From assembly GCA_019694255.1 (NCBI GenBank), contig JAIBCI010000054.1, forward strand, positions 1-64,000: a DNA stretch of 64,000 nucleotides. The letters run 5' to 3'. This DNA is from Saprospiraceae bacterium. GTDB lineage: Bacteria; Bacteroidota; Bacteroidia; Chitinophagales; Saprospiraceae. Positions 38,537-48,490 of the stretch are shown here, in pieces. The translations under genes and the position numbers were made by a program. A model generated the notes under the pieces. That model saw only the letters and a list, made by a program, of their open reading frames with translations, searched no databases and was not told where the DNA came from. Every line of letters begins with the position of its first letter. The first letter of the stretch is position 1.

Positions 38537-38986
38537 TTAGTTTCTTTGATGGAAACGGTATCCCACATGGAGTCTTCCCCAGGGAAACGCTTCCTGTTCA
38601 TCTACTTCATTTCCAAAATAACGGCCAATGCCAATCCCGAGGTCCAGCAATATGTTTCTCCGCGAAACCCACTTATATCCCAGACCGAATCCGGGGCCTA
38701 CCCCAAAATCAGAAGCGCCGACGAGGGCACACAGAAAAAACCTGTCGTTAAGTTTCGCTGAGGGCTTGAAGTAATAGCGATATACCCCACCAGCATAAAA
38801 AAACTCAAGAGGATAATAATTGACTTCAGCTTCCAGCGACATATCGTTGCGGATGGGGAATTCTGCTGCAACGGGGATAAACTCAAACAGCAGCGCGACC
38901 GGGTTGGTTTTGATTTCAATCTGTGCACTGGCAAATGACACCGATAGCAGGCTTATTGCGCAGATAAGTATTGTTGTTGATTTCAT
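38537..38986 (-). CDS. Small outer-membrane-like protein
   Basis: A 149-residue exported protein with a signal peptide (1-21, ending ASAQ). The rest has alternating strands with Gly and Tyr (IEIKTNPVALLFEFIPVAAE, YYPLEFFYAGGVYRYYF, GVGPGFGLGYKWV, LDLGIGIGRYFGN, LHVGYRF), the look of a small beta-barrel related to DUF3575-type proteins. It ends four bases from the converging mvaA stop. Confidence 0.72.
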   Translation of the reverse strand: MKSTTILICAISLLSVSFASAQIEIKTNPVALLFEFIPVAAEFPIRNDMSLEAEVNYYPLEFFYAGGVYRYYFKPSAKLNDRFFLCALVGASDFGVGPGFGLGYKWVSRRNILLDLGIGIGRYFGNEVDEQEAFPWGRLHVGYRFHQRN

Positions 38987-39059
38987 AACTTGTATTTACA
39001 ATGTCCAGGTTTACTTCATTCTTCACGCCTCATCAATCTAACTCAAAACGCGACAGTAT

Positions 39060-40700
39060 TTACCTTGCAAAGGCTGTGGCGCGCTTTTCCCGAATTACGG
39101 TGACTTTGACCTGCCCGGGATATTGCATCTCATCCTGAATGCGCTGTGAGATCATAAAAGCGAGATCATCCGCAAACTGGTCCGTTACTTTTTCGCTTTC
39201 TACGATCACCCTCAACTCTCGGCCGGCCTGCAATGCATAAGCTTTGGATACTCCTTCGTAGGACATGGCCAGTTCCTCGAGTTCGTTGATCCGCTTGAGG
39301 TAACTTTCGAGAATCTCTCTGCGTGCACCAGGTCGCGCCCCGGAAATCGCGTCACAGGCCTGTACGATGGGCGAAATGATGTTGTTCATTTCGATCTCAT
39401 CGTGGTGCGCACCTACGGCATTGATGATCACTTCATGCTCTTTGTATTTTTCACAAAGTTTCATGCCAAATAAGGCATGGGATAGTTCTGACTCTTCTTC
39501 AGCCACTTTGCCGATATCGTGCAAAAGCCCTGCTCTTTTGGCCATTTTGACCTGCTTTGGATTGAGTCCAAGCTCAGCGGCCATGACGGCGCAGAGGTTG
39601 GCCGTCTCACAGGAGTGCTCCAGAAGATTCTGCCCATAGGATGAGCGGAATCTCATCCGTCCGACCATGCGGACCAGATAAGGGTCAAGTCCATGAATGT
39701 CCAGATCGATAATCGTCCTTTCGCCGATTTCGACGATTTGTTCGTCCAGTTGTTTTTTAATCTTGGCAACGACTTCTTCGATTCGTGCGGGGTGAATACG
39801 ACCGTCAGCCACAAGTTTTTTGAGGGCCAGTCTGGCGATCTCCCTGCGAATCGGATCGAAGCTGCTGATGACGATGGCTTCCGGCGTATCGTCGACGACG
39901 ATTTCTGCACCTGTTGCCGCTTCGAGCGCGCGGATGTTGCGTCCTTCACGTCCGATGATCTGTCCCTTGATGTCATCATTATCGAGGTTGAAGACAGAGA
40001 CGCTGTTTTCAATGGTATATTCCGCACACATGCGCTGGATGGTCTGAATGACGATGCGCTTGGCTTCCTTGTTGGCGTTGGTTTTGGCGTTCTCAATAAT
40101 TTCCTTCTCCAGTGACAGGGCGTCATTGGCTGCTTTGGAACGCACGGCCTGAAGGAGAAGATCCTTGGCTTCAGATTCGCTCAGCTTGCTGATGATCTGA
40201 AGTTGTTTGATGCGTTCTTCATTGGCCGCATCCAGTTCTTCTTTCTTCTTGGCAATAATCTTGAGCTGCATTTCCATGTTTTCGCGCAGGGTCTTCAGCT
40301 CTGATTCGCGTACGTCGATATCCTGCCGGAGCTGTTTAAGTTCCTTGTCGGCGACCGCCATTTTCAGTTCGCGTTCCTTCAGTTCGATCATTTGATTCGA
40401 TTTGAAGGATTCGAACTCGGACTTCAGTTTATTGAAATTGTCTTTGCTCTCCTGAATTTTCTGCTGTTTGATCTGCTCGTTTCTGGCCTCGGCCTTGGCA
40501 ATGATCCGTTCAGCTTTGGTTTCTGCCTCGTCAAGGACGCGCTTTGAGGTAATTTTGGCTTTCTCGATTTCAATATCCGAGAGTTGGTTGAGCTCATCGA
40601 GTCTTTTCTGATTGCTGCGCGTGACCAGCGATCGGGTGATCAGAAATCCGCCTCCGGCGCCTCCAACCAATCCCAGTATTAATCCTATAATAGGGTCCAT
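39060..40700 (-). CDS. rny: Ribonuclease Y
   Basis: A 546-residue membrane-anchored endoribonuclease that starts mRNA decay. The start [14 protein letters not shown] (40700) gives the normal N-terminal anchor; an ATG 33 bases upstream would add residues before it. A long coiled coil (about 40-200) follows, then a KH domain ([17 protein letters not shown], about 242-258) and an HD domain with [10 protein letters not shown] and LLHDIGK (about 370-405). Full length for the family. Confidence 0.96.
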   Translation of the reverse strand: MDPIIGLILGLVGGAGGGFLITRSLVTRSNQKRLDELNQLSDIEIEKAKITSKRVLDEAETKAERIIAKAEARNEQIKQQKIQESKDNFNKLKSEFESFKSNQMIELKERELKMAVADKELKQLRQDIDVRESELKTLRENMEMQLKIIAKKKEELDAANEERIKQLQIISKLSESEAKDLLLQAVRSKAANDALSLEKEIIENAKTNANKEAKRIVIQTIQRMCAEYTIENSVSVFNLDNDDIKGQIIGREGRNIRALEAATGAEIVVDDTPEAIVISSFDPIRREIARLALKKLVADGRIHPARIEEVVAKIKKQLDEQIVEIGERTIIDLDIHGLDPYLVRMVGRMRFRSSYGQNLLEHSCETANLCAVMAAELGLNPKQVKMAKRAGLLHDIGKVAEEESELSHALFGMKLCEKYKEHEVIINAVGAHHDEIEMNNIISPIVQACDAISGARPGARREILESYLKRINELEELAMSYEGVSKAYALQAGRELRVIVESEKVTDQFADDLAFMISQRIQDEMQYPGQVKVTVIREKRATAFAR

Positions 40701-40733
40701 ACAAACTAGGTTTTTGAGGTCCTCAACCAGCAA

Positions 40734-40995
40734 TAAAAGAAGTGAAATTCCGAAGTAACCTACCCGATCAATCGGGTTACACCACCATTCCGGCGCAGCG
40801 CAGATCGATTTTGTTATTAATCAAAGTTGATATATATAAATAACAATTCTTCTTACAAGTTATCTTCATCACAAATTCCTCTCTAATCTTTTACTTTGCT
40901 AAGTATCAGACCATTATATATTAAAATTGTCAAAATATAAAATATTATCATTTTATTTTGACTTTGCAAAAATAAAGAAAATAATTCTTCCGGGC
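40734..40995. other. Intergenic stretch between rny and the small lipoprotein genes
   Basis: About 260 AT-rich bases containing no supported gene. It should hold the rny promoter, but no TAnnTTTG box with correct spacing could be found; CTAGTTTG just ahead of the rny start is one base off. Confidence 0.35.
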
Positions 40996-41328
40996 CTATT
41001 TTTTTGGTTTTGCCGGAATTTTAATACTATCCCGGCTGGGCTGTGCATAATCGGGAAAATCAACCTCCGGCCGAAGGGGCCGCAGGGTATCGTGTGGCAC
41101 CAGGATGCTATCCAGTTTTGCCTGCTTGGATTCAATTCTAAGTGCCGAATCGGCCCGTGTCTGGGCCTCGCTATAAATCAGCCGGCTGCAGATAGCCATC
41201 CTGTCGCGAAGCTGGTTGGACTGACGTTCGGCAAGCTGTGTGGCGGCCAGCGCTTCAACTTTCTCCCGGGTCACTTCGTAGCATGATCCCAGGTACAACA
41301 TCGCGATCAAGGGCAATATTTTATTCAA
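40996..41328 (-). CDS. Small lipoprotein
   Basis: A 110-residue protein with a lipoprotein signal (MLYLGSC lipobox, Cys at 16) and a charged alpha-helical body ending in a proline- and lysine-rich tail (PAKPKK). Its start overlaps the end of the preceding small lipoprotein by 8 bases. It belongs to the coupled gpmI-to-lipoprotein block; a role in LPS transport is inferred from position only. Confidence 0.7.
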   Translation of the reverse strand: MNKILPLIAMLYLGSCYEVTREKVEALAATQLAERQSNQLRDRMAICSRLIYSEAQTRADSALRIESKQAKLDSILVPHDTLRPLRPEVDFPDYAQPSRDSIKIPAKPKK

Positions 41329-41560
41329 GGCTCCTCAGTTGATTGATTTGTTCCCGGCGTACCCGAAGAATAGAATCGATGATTACAGGCATTTCGGCCT
41401 GTCTTCGCGCTTCACATAGTGAATCAGCCATTTGGTTAAAGTCTTTGGCCCTGGCGATAAACATGCTGTCGGATAAGATATAAGCCTGCGAACTGAGTTG
41501 CCGTTCGTAATCTTCCTTGCAGGCACACATCATCAGGCTAATCATTGCGAAATACTTCAT
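41321..41560 (-). CDS. Small lipoprotein next to lptB
   Basis: A 79-residue lipoprotein starting at MKYFAMISLMMCAC (41560), where a signal with lipobox Cys begins one base after the lptB stop. A longer reading frame upstream would run inside lptB and has no signal peptide. The body is helical and rich in Arg and Gln. Together with the next small lipoprotein it is the downstream end of a translationally coupled block; its position fits an envelope role. Confidence 0.68.
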   Translation of the reverse strand: MKYFAMISLMMCACKEDYERQLSSQAYILSDSMFIARAKDFNQMADSLCEARRQAEMPVIIDSILRVRREQINQLRSLE

Positions 41561-41561
41561 G

Positions 41562-42299
41562 TCAGGATTTTTTTTTGCGCCGCAATTCAAAATTCTGTCC
41601 GAGATAGACGCGACGGACGGTCTCATCTTCTGCAAGTTGTTCTGCCGAACCACTTTTGAGAATCTTTCCTTCAAAAATAAGGTAGGCACGGTCCGTAATC
41701 GATAAGGTCTCCTGCACATTATGATCTGTAATCAGGATCCCGATATTCTTGAGTTTTAATTTTTCAACAATGGATTGAATATCTTCCACAGCGATCGGAT
41801 CGATTCCTGCAAAAGGTTCGTCCAGCAATATAAATTTGGGGTTGGAGGCCAGGGCGCGGGCGATTTCTGTTCTCCTGCGCTCACCGCCAGACAGGCTGTC
41901 ACCGGCATTCTTTCGGACCTTGCCCAGATTGAATTCTTCGATCAGACTCTCCAGACTGTCTTTTTGTTCAGCGGGCGGTAGTCCGGTCATCTCCAGAATT
42001 GCCTTGATATTATCTTCTACACTGAGCTTTCTGAATACGCTGGGTTCCTGGGGAAGATAGCCGACACCCTTGCGCGCACGCATGTACATGGGGTCCCTGC
42101 TGATATTCTCCTGATCAATAAATACAGATCCTTGTGTTGGTGTGATAAATCCTACCATCATGTAGAAGCAGGTGGTCTTGCCGGCACCGTTGGGACCCAA
42201 AAGTCCTACAATCTCCCCCTGGTGCACTTCTACGCTGACACCGTTGACCACGGTCCTGGTGCCATATTTTTTAACTAAATCCTGTGTCCACAATTTCAT
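41562..42299 (-). CDS. lptB: LPS export ABC transporter ATP-binding protein LptB
   Basis: A 245-residue ATPase powering extraction of lipopolysaccharide from the inner membrane. Walker A GPNGAGKT (35-42), Q-loop near YLPQEPSVF (the YLPQE-x-S-F-R-K-L-S form typical of LptB), signature [15 protein letters not shown], Walker [14 protein letters not shown] and H-loop TDHNV are all present. Its start codon overlaps the stop of the Ig-like lipoprotein gene (ATGA). Confidence 0.95.
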   Translation of the reverse strand: MKLWTQDLVKKYGTRTVVNGVSVEVHQGEIVGLLGPNGAGKTTCFYMMVGFITPTQGSVFIDQENISRDPMYMRARKGVGYLPQEPSVFRKLSVEDNIKAILEMTGLPPAEQKDSLESLIEEFNLGKVRKNAGDSLSGGERRRTEIARALASNPKFILLDEPFAGIDPIAVEDIQSIVEKLKLKNIGILITDHNVQETLSITDRAYLIFEGKILKSGSAEQLAEDETVRRVYLGQNFELRRKKKS

Positions 42300-43876
42300 G
42301 ATTCCGTACTCAGTTTTATTTCAAGATCCCAATCAGCCCTGACTTCCTTGATTGGCCAAATCCAGGTTTTTTCAGGAAGAATTTTCTGTAGAAACTTCCC
42401 GGGATCCCAAATACCATTGCGATTGCGATCCTGAATGAGCCTGACTTTGTAATTGCCCGGCATCAACGCATCAAATAGGATGATGTGTCCGGTATCCTGC
42501 GACACAAAGGTCTGCTGTTCCTGGACTTTATCATTCAACAGGATCTGAAAAATATAGGCTTCGTCCCTGGTGATACCTCCGATATTAAATTTGACCCGCG
42601 ACAGGGAGGAGGATTTGACAAGTTGGCATTGAAGACTATCGGCAGCACTTACACTTCCAAAGACGGTTACGACTGCATTGCTGTCGAGTCGGACCACAAA
42701 CTGATCTCCGGGGGATTTTTCAGGGTAAATGCGCAGTTTGCGGGAATCTGCACTATCTATCTTCCAGCTGTATGTCACGGACGGGTTGAAATGAATAAAA
42801 GCAGTATCGATTCTGGCGATGGGTTCATTGTACTGAAGCGTCCAAGGCTGACCATAAATCCACTGTCGGCTCCACAGTCGGGGATGGATGCCATTCATTA
42901 CGGGCGGCATGGATTTTTTTAGATTAAATGTATCTGTTCGGCCTTCGTAAATGGCATAAAGCGCGCAGGCTTCATCCGTGCGATACCAACAGACCACGCT
43001 GTCGCCTTCCTGCACCCTGACCAATTCACGGCATGTATTGCAACTGATCTGAAGGTCCTGAGGTGCAGAGGCAAACCAGAATCTGATTCGACCCTCGGTT
43101 TCTTTTTTGTCCTTGATATAATTGCGCGTTCGCTCCTGTGAAAGACTGATCCTGGGCAAATCATGTTTCAAAAAAGGGACCCCCACGGCTTCTTCTAAAA
43201 AGCCCATGCTTTCCGTTTTCTGATCGAAAAAGAAATTCTGATTCTTGTCGATCATTGCATATAACCGATAGGTTCCCTGCTTTAAATTTTCAAAGAGAAA
43301 TCGGCCCATGCTGTCTGTATAGGTAATGTACACCGGCGGACCTGTGACAAAGGCGCTGTCCTGCAACGAGTCATAGAGTGAGACTTGTGTAAGTATACTT
43401 TTCTGCTGACTCAACGCATCGACCACTGTGCCTTCAAGGGTTAGCGAATCCAGTACCGGGCCTGTCGAAAAAACAAAATAAATTTTTTTGGCGACATTCT
43501 TTTGTGTGATGTCTTCAATGCTCTTTCCAAAAAAAATAGTGTAAGTGGTGCTGTCCCGAAGTTGCTCTTCTTTATCCAGCTCGATGATGACTGCTTTGCC
43601 CTGCAGTTTGTACTGAGGATTTTTCTTCAGCCGGGGGGAGAAAATAATATTCTGCTGCGGATTATTCAAGTTGATCCATTCATTAAAGCTGAGTCTGATC
43701 TCTTGAGGACGAAAGTTGGTCTGGTGATTGGGGGTAGATTTTTTGATATCAACAACGGGTGGTGTCCTGTCTTCAGGGCCTCCACTGATATTGCGAATGT
43801 TCGCACATGAGAAAACCAGCAGCACCGCGGAAATCAGTATTTCAGAACGCAGGCAATTGTGTTGATGTGCAATCAC
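42296..43876 (-). CDS. Lipoprotein with N-terminal Ig-like (Big_5) domain
   Basis: A 526-residue lipoprotein (lipobox VFSC near 24). The Ig-like domain starts at [19 protein letters not shown] and includes [14 protein letters not shown], the SbsA-type Ig pattern found in many Bacteroidota lipoproteins. A beta-rich C-terminal half with [20 protein letters not shown] (a calcium-loop-like Asp/Asn cluster) follows. The gene overlaps gpmI upstream and lptB downstream (ATGA each side), so all three are translationally coupled. Function unknown, but the position suggests cell-envelope work. Confidence 0.87.
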   Translation of the reverse strand: MIAHQHNCLRSEILISAVLLVFSCANIRNISGGPEDRTPPVVDIKKSTPNHQTNFRPQEIRLSFNEWINLNNPQQNIIFSPRLKKNPQYKLQGKAVIIELDKEEQLRDSTTYTIFFGKSIEDITQKNVAKKIYFVFSTGPVLDSLTLEGTVVDALSQQKSILTQVSLYDSLQDSAFVTGPPVYITYTDSMGRFLFENLKQGTYRLYAMIDKNQNFFFDQKTESMGFLEEAVGVPFLKHDLPRISLSQERTRNYIKDKKETEGRIRFWFASAPQDLQISCNTCRELVRVQEGDSVVCWYRTDEACALYAIYEGRTDTFNLKKSMPPVMNGIHPRLWSRQWIYGQPWTLQYNEPIARIDTAFIHFNPSVTYSWKIDSADSRKLRIYPEKSPGDQFVVRLDSNAVVTVFGSVSAADSLQCQLVKSSSLSRVKFNIGGITRDEAYIFQILLNDKVQEQQTFVSQDTGHIILFDALMPGNYKVRLIQDRNRNGIWDPGKFLQKILPEKTWIWPIKEVRADWDLEIKLSTES

Positions 43877-45393
43877 CCGACGAGTAGATTTTGTCCGGTC
43901 ATTACTGCCGGAGCAGGTAATTCCATCAGTTTTAAAATGGTTGGCGCGATGTCACAAAGCCTTCCACTATTGATCCCGTAAGGTTTCTGGCTGATCAGGA
44001 TACAGGGTACCGGATTTTTGGTGTGCGCCGTATTCGGACTCCCATCCGGGTTGATCATGCAATCTGCATTACCATGGTCTGCAAGGATGATGATATGATA
44101 TCCCTGGGGAACTGCTTCGTTGAGTACGCGCTGCAGACAGCGGTCTACTGTCTCCGCTGCTTCAACTGCCGCACTGAACACGCCAGTATGGCCAACCATA
44201 TCCGTATTGGCAAAGTTGAGGCAGACAAATTCTGGATGGTTGGTGTGCAGGTCTGCCACCAGCGCGTCCGTCACTGCTTCAGCGCTCATGGAAGGCTTGA
44301 GATCATACGTAGCCACCTTGGGGCTTGGGATCAGAATTCTTCGTTCACCACTGAACGGGGCTTCGCGGCCACCATTGAAAAAGAATGTGACATGAGGATA
44401 TTTCTCCGTTTCAGCAATGCGGAGCTGCGAAGCGCCATAGCGGCTGAGCATTTCTCCGAGCGACTGATCCATGCTGATCTTTGGAAAAATCAGTTGTACA
44501 CCCTTATAGGTTTTGTCGTATTCCGTCATGGTGTAATAGTGCAAATCCAAAGGGGCCATCGGATATCCTTCAATGGGTTCCTGACTCAGGACAGTCGTCA
44601 ATTGACGAAGGCGGTCAGATCTAAAATTGAAACAAAGCACCACGTCACCATCAGCAATCGATGGATACGCACTGCCATGTTCATCCAGTATCAATATGGG
44701 TTTGATGAATTCATCCGTTACCTCCTGTTCATAGGAAGCCTGAATGGCATCCTGTGCATTGGCGGCAGTGACTCCCTGACCATGAACATACAGATCATAA
44801 GCCTGTTGAGTCCTTTCCCATCGTTTGTCACGATCCATGGCGTAATATCTGCCGATCACTGTGGAAAGTCTGATACGCGTGTCCCGGATATGATACTCCA
44901 GTTGCGCAATGTATCCTTTGGCGGCATGAGGATCGGTGTCACGGCCATCCGTAATGGCGTGAATGTAGGTTTGTCTGGCATCACTGGTCTGCAATAGGTC
45001 GCACAGGGCGAGCAAATGATTCAGGTGGCTGTGCACGCCCCCGTCTGATACCAGGCCAATCAGATGGATGGCCTTATTTTGTGCCGAGGCATAGTCCATG
45101 AGTTCAAGCAGAACTTTGTTGCGCTTCAGTTCACCAGATTCAATGGCGAGATCAATGCGCGTCAGATCCTGGTACACAATCCTTCCGGCACCCAGGTTGA
45201 TATGGCCTACTTCGGAATTGCCCATCTGGCCGTCCGGCAGGCCCACATCGAGTCCGTGGGTGATCAAGGTACTATGGGGCTTTGACTGCATCAGTGCATC
45301 GAAACAGGGCGTATTGGCCTGAAAGATGGCATCTGCTTCGTGAACCGGCCCCAGTCCGAAGCCATCCAGTATGATTAATATTGCTTTTTGCAT
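43873..45393 (-). CDS. gpmI: 2,3-bisphosphoglycerate-independent phosphoglycerate mutase
   Basis: A 506-residue metal-dependent enzyme of glycolysis and gluconeogenesis. The N-terminus LIILDGFGLG holds the first metal ligand; QMGNSEVGH contains the phospho-acceptor Ser60; HAITDGRDTDP, RVSTVIGRYYAMDRD-like stretches and LADHGNADCM (metal-binding HGN) are all present. The start at 45393 is preceded by a minus-strand TATTTTTG -7-like box (45402-45409). The stop overlaps the downstream Ig-like gene. Confidence 0.96.
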   Translation of the reverse strand: MQKAILIILDGFGLGPVHEADAIFQANTPCFDALMQSKPHSTLITHGLDVGLPDGQMGNSEVGHINLGAGRIVYQDLTRIDLAIESGELKRNKVLLELMDYASAQNKAIHLIGLVSDGGVHSHLNHLLALCDLLQTSDARQTYIHAITDGRDTDPHAAKGYIAQLEYHIRDTRIRLSTVIGRYYAMDRDKRWERTQQAYDLYVHGQGVTAANAQDAIQASYEQEVTDEFIKPILILDEHGSAYPSIADGDVVLCFNFRSDRLRQLTTVLSQEPIEGYPMAPLDLHYYTMTEYDKTYKGVQLIFPKISMDQSLGEMLSRYGASQLRIAETEKYPHVTFFFNGGREAPFSGERRILIPSPKVATYDLKPSMSAEAVTDALVADLHTNHPEFVCLNFANTDMVGHTGVFSAAVEAAETVDRCLQRVLNEAVPQGYHIIILADHGNADCMINPDGSPNTAHTKNPVPCILISQKPYGINSGRLCDIAPTILKLMELPAPAVMTGQNLLVG

Positions 45394-45491
45394 TTCAGGG
45401 CCAAAAATACGATGCGCGTACTAAAGTAATTTGTGTGGTATTTTGAACGAATTGAAAGCAATTTCCGTTTTGTTATAAATTAAAAGTCAAA

Positions 45492-45875
45492 ATGAGATTT
45501 TTGTTGCTTGTTTCAATGGTTCTCTCCGGAATGATCGCTTTCGGCCAGGCTAAAAATCCTGCCCTGGATGCACTGTCCAGAAACGACCTGAACAGTCTTT
45601 CGGCGATGCTTGATGACCGCGTGGAAATTTGTTTTGACAATCGGGTACAGTATCTTGACAAAGAAGCCACCATCAGTGCGGTCAGGGCTTTTTTGAGTCA
45701 GAACCCTCCGAAAAGTTGCTCACAAATGCACACCGGGGCGGGTAAAGGTAACGCTTCCAATTATGTCATCGGCTCTCTGACCTCCAGCAATGGAAAAAAC
45801 TTCCGCGTATTTATTTTTGTTTCCGAAAAAGGCGATAAGAAGATCATTCAGGAGCTAAAAATCGACCTTCAATAA
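45492..45875 (+). CDS. DUF4783 protein, exported
   Basis: A 127-residue exported protein with a signal peptide (1-18, ending FGQ). The conserved middle ALSRNDLNSLSAMLDDRVEI and FLSQNPPKSC with HTGAGKGNASNYVIGSL match the DUF4783 (cystatin-like) family, common in Bacteroidota. No enzymatic role is known. It is divergent from gpmI. Confidence 0.86.
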   Translation: MRFLLLVSMVLSGMIAFGQAKNPALDALSRNDLNSLSAMLDDRVEICFDNRVQYLDKEATISAVRAFLSQNPPKSCSQMHTGAGKGNASNYVIGSLTSSNGKNFRVFIFVSEKGDKKIIQELKIDLQ

Positions 45876-45884
45876 TACGCTGAC

Positions 45885-45910
45885 CACAGCGGTCTGCTGT
45901 GATTTAGTTT
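45885..45910 (+). terminator. Possible rho-independent terminator after the DUF4783 gene
   Basis: CACAGC (45885-45890), a 5-base loop GGTCT, and GCTGTG (45896-45901) form a 6-base-pair stem followed by the T-rich ATTTAGTTT. The U-tract is broken, so strength is uncertain. Ten bases after the stop codon. Confidence 0.4.
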
Positions 45911-46436
45911 GTATCGGCAATACAGCAGGGTTTTGCAATGTATTTCTTTGAAAAGTGTCATTGAAAAATTGAGATTGGATGGTGCTCTTGGCGAAATGCG
46001 GGTTTTGCTATTTGCCGCTATCAAATGTCTAAATGGCAGTCAGATTTAAAGTGCAATTAGCCACTTTGATGCTTTCTACACAAAGTTCAATCAATTGAAC
46101 ATAACAGCAATATAACTTCGCTGCAATGCAAGGCAATCAGTGTATCTCCATGTCAATGAATTTGAATCCTGATAAAATACATTTCGCGAAAGGCTTAAAC
46201 CTGAAAAAAATGACTTGAATACCTTTTAAGCTGAAGGGCGGTTCCGGCGGGACTGATTATCCGGCTTACACCATCGTATATAGTCTGTGCTATTCTAATT
46301 GAGGCGTTTTGCTAAGACTTCAATAAAAATTTTAAATTATACCACCACACTGCATTGTTGGTAGTATACCATGCGTTGATTAGATGCTGGTAAGTTATCT
46401 TTAGCTTATTAGTTTGACCATTATCAACGAAAATTT
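45911..46436. other. Intergenic stretch with no supported gene
   Basis: About 525 bases between the putative terminator and the metallo-hydrolase gene. No promoter with both elements is convincing; TTATCTTTAG near 46395 is a near match to the -7 box. No RNA-like fold was recognised. Confidence 0.4.
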
Positions 46437-47459
46437 ATGATTCGGAGAACTTTGAAGAGCCAGACAGTATGCTGCATCGTCATTTGTATCTTAGCCAGTC
46501 TCCCGAATGCCTTGTCGGGACAGGCATTTTTTACTTCAAAGCACTTTACAATACAAAAGCTTGGCGACGGGGTATATGCAGCGATAGCCACCAACGGTGG
46601 TTATGCCATTTGCAATGCCGGTATTGTCGATTTGGGCGATGCGACGCTCGTGATGGATCCATTCATGACGCCTGAGGCGGCAAAGGATCTTAAGAAGGCA
46701 GCGGAACAGCTTACGGGTCATTCTGTACGCTATGTGATTAATTCGCATTTTCACAACGATCATACCGGTGGCAATCAGGTGTTCGGAAAGTCAACCATCA
46801 TCAGTACGCAAGCGGCCCTTCGTCACATGCGCGAGGAGTTACCCCTGGAGCTGGAAGAAAACCGAAAACATGCCGCGGAGAAGGCAGCCAGTTTTCAACT
46901 GATGAACCCCAGGAATATGTCTGCGCACGAGCGCCAGGAACATATCATGTGGGAAGCCTACTATGACGGCCTGGCCAGTTCAGTGGCTACGCTGAAATTG
47001 TGTTATCCGCAATTGAGTTTTACGGACAGTATGGTCATACACGGCCGCAAGCGGGATGTGCATCTCTACGACTGCGGTCAGGCGCACAGTGAAGGTGATC
47101 TTCTCATGTATCTACCAGGTGAGCAAATCCTATTCACCGGCGGTGTACTGTTCATTGGCTGTCATCCCTGGATCGGTGACGGTGATCCTGGTCGTTGGGA
47201 TAATGTTCTTCAAAATATACAGCAGGGCCATTCTGAAGTAATTATTCCCGGTCATGGGCGCAGCGGAAACAAGGAAGATGTTCAGCCCATGCGTCAGTAC
47301 TTGCAAGACCTTCGGGAAAAGGTCCAAAAATACCAGCGTGAGGGCCACAATCCCCATGAGGACAAAGTGCTGAAGATTCCTGAAGCTTACGCTGCCTGGA
47401 CATTGTCCGTATTTTACAAACCGAATCTCTTAAATATGTGGGAGAAATACGGCTATTAA
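46437..47459 (+). CDS. MBL-fold metallo-hydrolase, exported
   Basis: A 340-residue exported protein with a signal peptide (about 1-28). The metallo-beta-lactamase zinc motif HFHNDHTGGN is clear (about 103-112), with later ligands in GQAHSEGDL and IIPGHGRSG. SHFHNDH begins the H-x-H-x-D-H site. Relatives include quinoprotein-relay-like and lactamase-like hydrolases; substrate cannot be predicted from motifs. Confidence 0.9.
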   Translation: MIRRTLKSQTVCCIVICILASLPNALSGQAFFTSKHFTIQKLGDGVYAAIATNGGYAICNAGIVDLGDATLVMDPFMTPEAAKDLKKAAEQLTGHSVRYVINSHFHNDHTGGNQVFGKSTIISTQAALRHMREELPLELEENRKHAAEKAASFQLMNPRNMSAHERQEHIMWEAYYDGLASSVATLKLCYPQLSFTDSMVIHGRKRDVHLYDCGQAHSEGDLLMYLPGEQILFTGGVLFIGCHPWIGDGDPGRWDNVLQNIQQGHSEVIIPGHGRSGNKEDVQPMRQYLQDLREKVQKYQREGHNPHEDKVLKIPEAYAAWTLSVFYKPNLLNMWEKYGY

Positions 47460-47971
47460 AATTTATAAATGGTTCATATTGAGTAAATTATAGCCTATTA
47501 ATGTATTAGGCCGTCCTGATCAAGTAGCGATGCACACAAGCGCTTGATAGATCTAACCGGCGATTGTAATTCATAAATTGCAGCCAAATTAGAATTGGGG
47601 TGAATTGATTACATTTGCGGCTGCTTAGCAAACGGACTAAGCATTACAAATTTCAGCTTAGTACTTACATGACCCAATGTAGAATTGGTCATCGTACCTG
47701 GTTTCTGACAATATTCACATCTTAAAGTAGATGGGACTTCTTGATTGAAATACAAAATAAAACAGGCGATTGCGCAGTTTATGGTATGGATGCCTGTTGC
47801 AGACCTTTAGGTGGATTTAAGCGTTGCAATAATGTCTTGAATTCACGGGCATAATCTGTTCTCGTATAGGCTTGAACTTGCCCGACTTATAGGTCGGAAT
47901 CTTATGCCAGGCAAGATTGTATTTCAATTGAAGAGAAAAGAAGGTAAAAAGGTAATTGATAGTAGGTATAG
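47460..47971. other. Intergenic stretch upstream of the tRNA
   Basis: About 510 bases without a supported gene. Near the tRNA there is a nested hairpin: CTTGCC (47877-47882) pairs with GGCAAG (47910-47915), enclosing CCGAC/GTCGG (47882-47886 with 47893-47897) around TTATAG. It could be part of the tRNA promoter region or an unannotated small RNA; no known family is recognised. Confidence 0.4.
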
Positions 47972-48045
47972 GTCCCATAGCTCAGTCGGTTAGAGCATCT
48001 GACTCATAATCAGAGGGTCCTTGGTTCGAGCCCAAGTGGGACCAC
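47972..48045 (+). tRNA. tRNA with CAU anticodon (probably elongator tRNA-Met)
   Basis: A full cloverleaf: acceptor GGTCCCA pairs with TGGGACC, D arm GCTC...GAGC, anticodon stem TCTGA/TCAGA around loop CTCATAA (anticodon CAT), T arm CTTGG-TTCGAGC-CCAAG. The 5' acceptor end G1-C72 with a paired first base excludes initiator tRNA. Elongator Met is favoured; tRNA-Ile with lysidine-modified CAU cannot be excluded from sequence. CCA is not encoded (ACCAC follows). Confidence 0.92.
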
Positions 48046-48490
48046 TTATACTTCTTATACTCTATTGATATACAATATTTTATAACCCTACAAAAATAAG
48101 AGTTGAAGGATTGTGCGAAATTATTTTAACATGTTTGCCGTAACATGATCAACACAAGTGATCACAAGGCAGGAAGTTTGAAGTATTTTTCTTAATCGCT
48201 TGACCAAATATCTCCTTACAGTTTTTTATTGTCAATTTCTTTCTGCTGTGAAGTGTTCAGCATTGCCAATACTCGTAGTTTAACCTCTTATTTTACTGTG
48301 TAGTGACATCTTTTGGTCGAGAGGTTGGGGAGTATTATTATCTACTGGGACGGTTACATAATAACCCCTATAATATAAAGTTTTCTTTTTATTATTGCAT
48401 ATTAAATGTGCTTTTTCATCCTAAAAAATCGCCAAATGTAGATATTTACCTTAATAAAAGCTTCATCTTAACACCCGATTTAAAAATTTA
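48046..48490. other. AT-rich leader region of the sensor kinase gene
   Basis: About 440 bases of low GC between the tRNA and the kinase gene. No gene is supported; a 62-codon frame (48303-48491) ends on the kinase start codon but has no recognisable product. No full promoter match was found. Confidence 0.4.
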
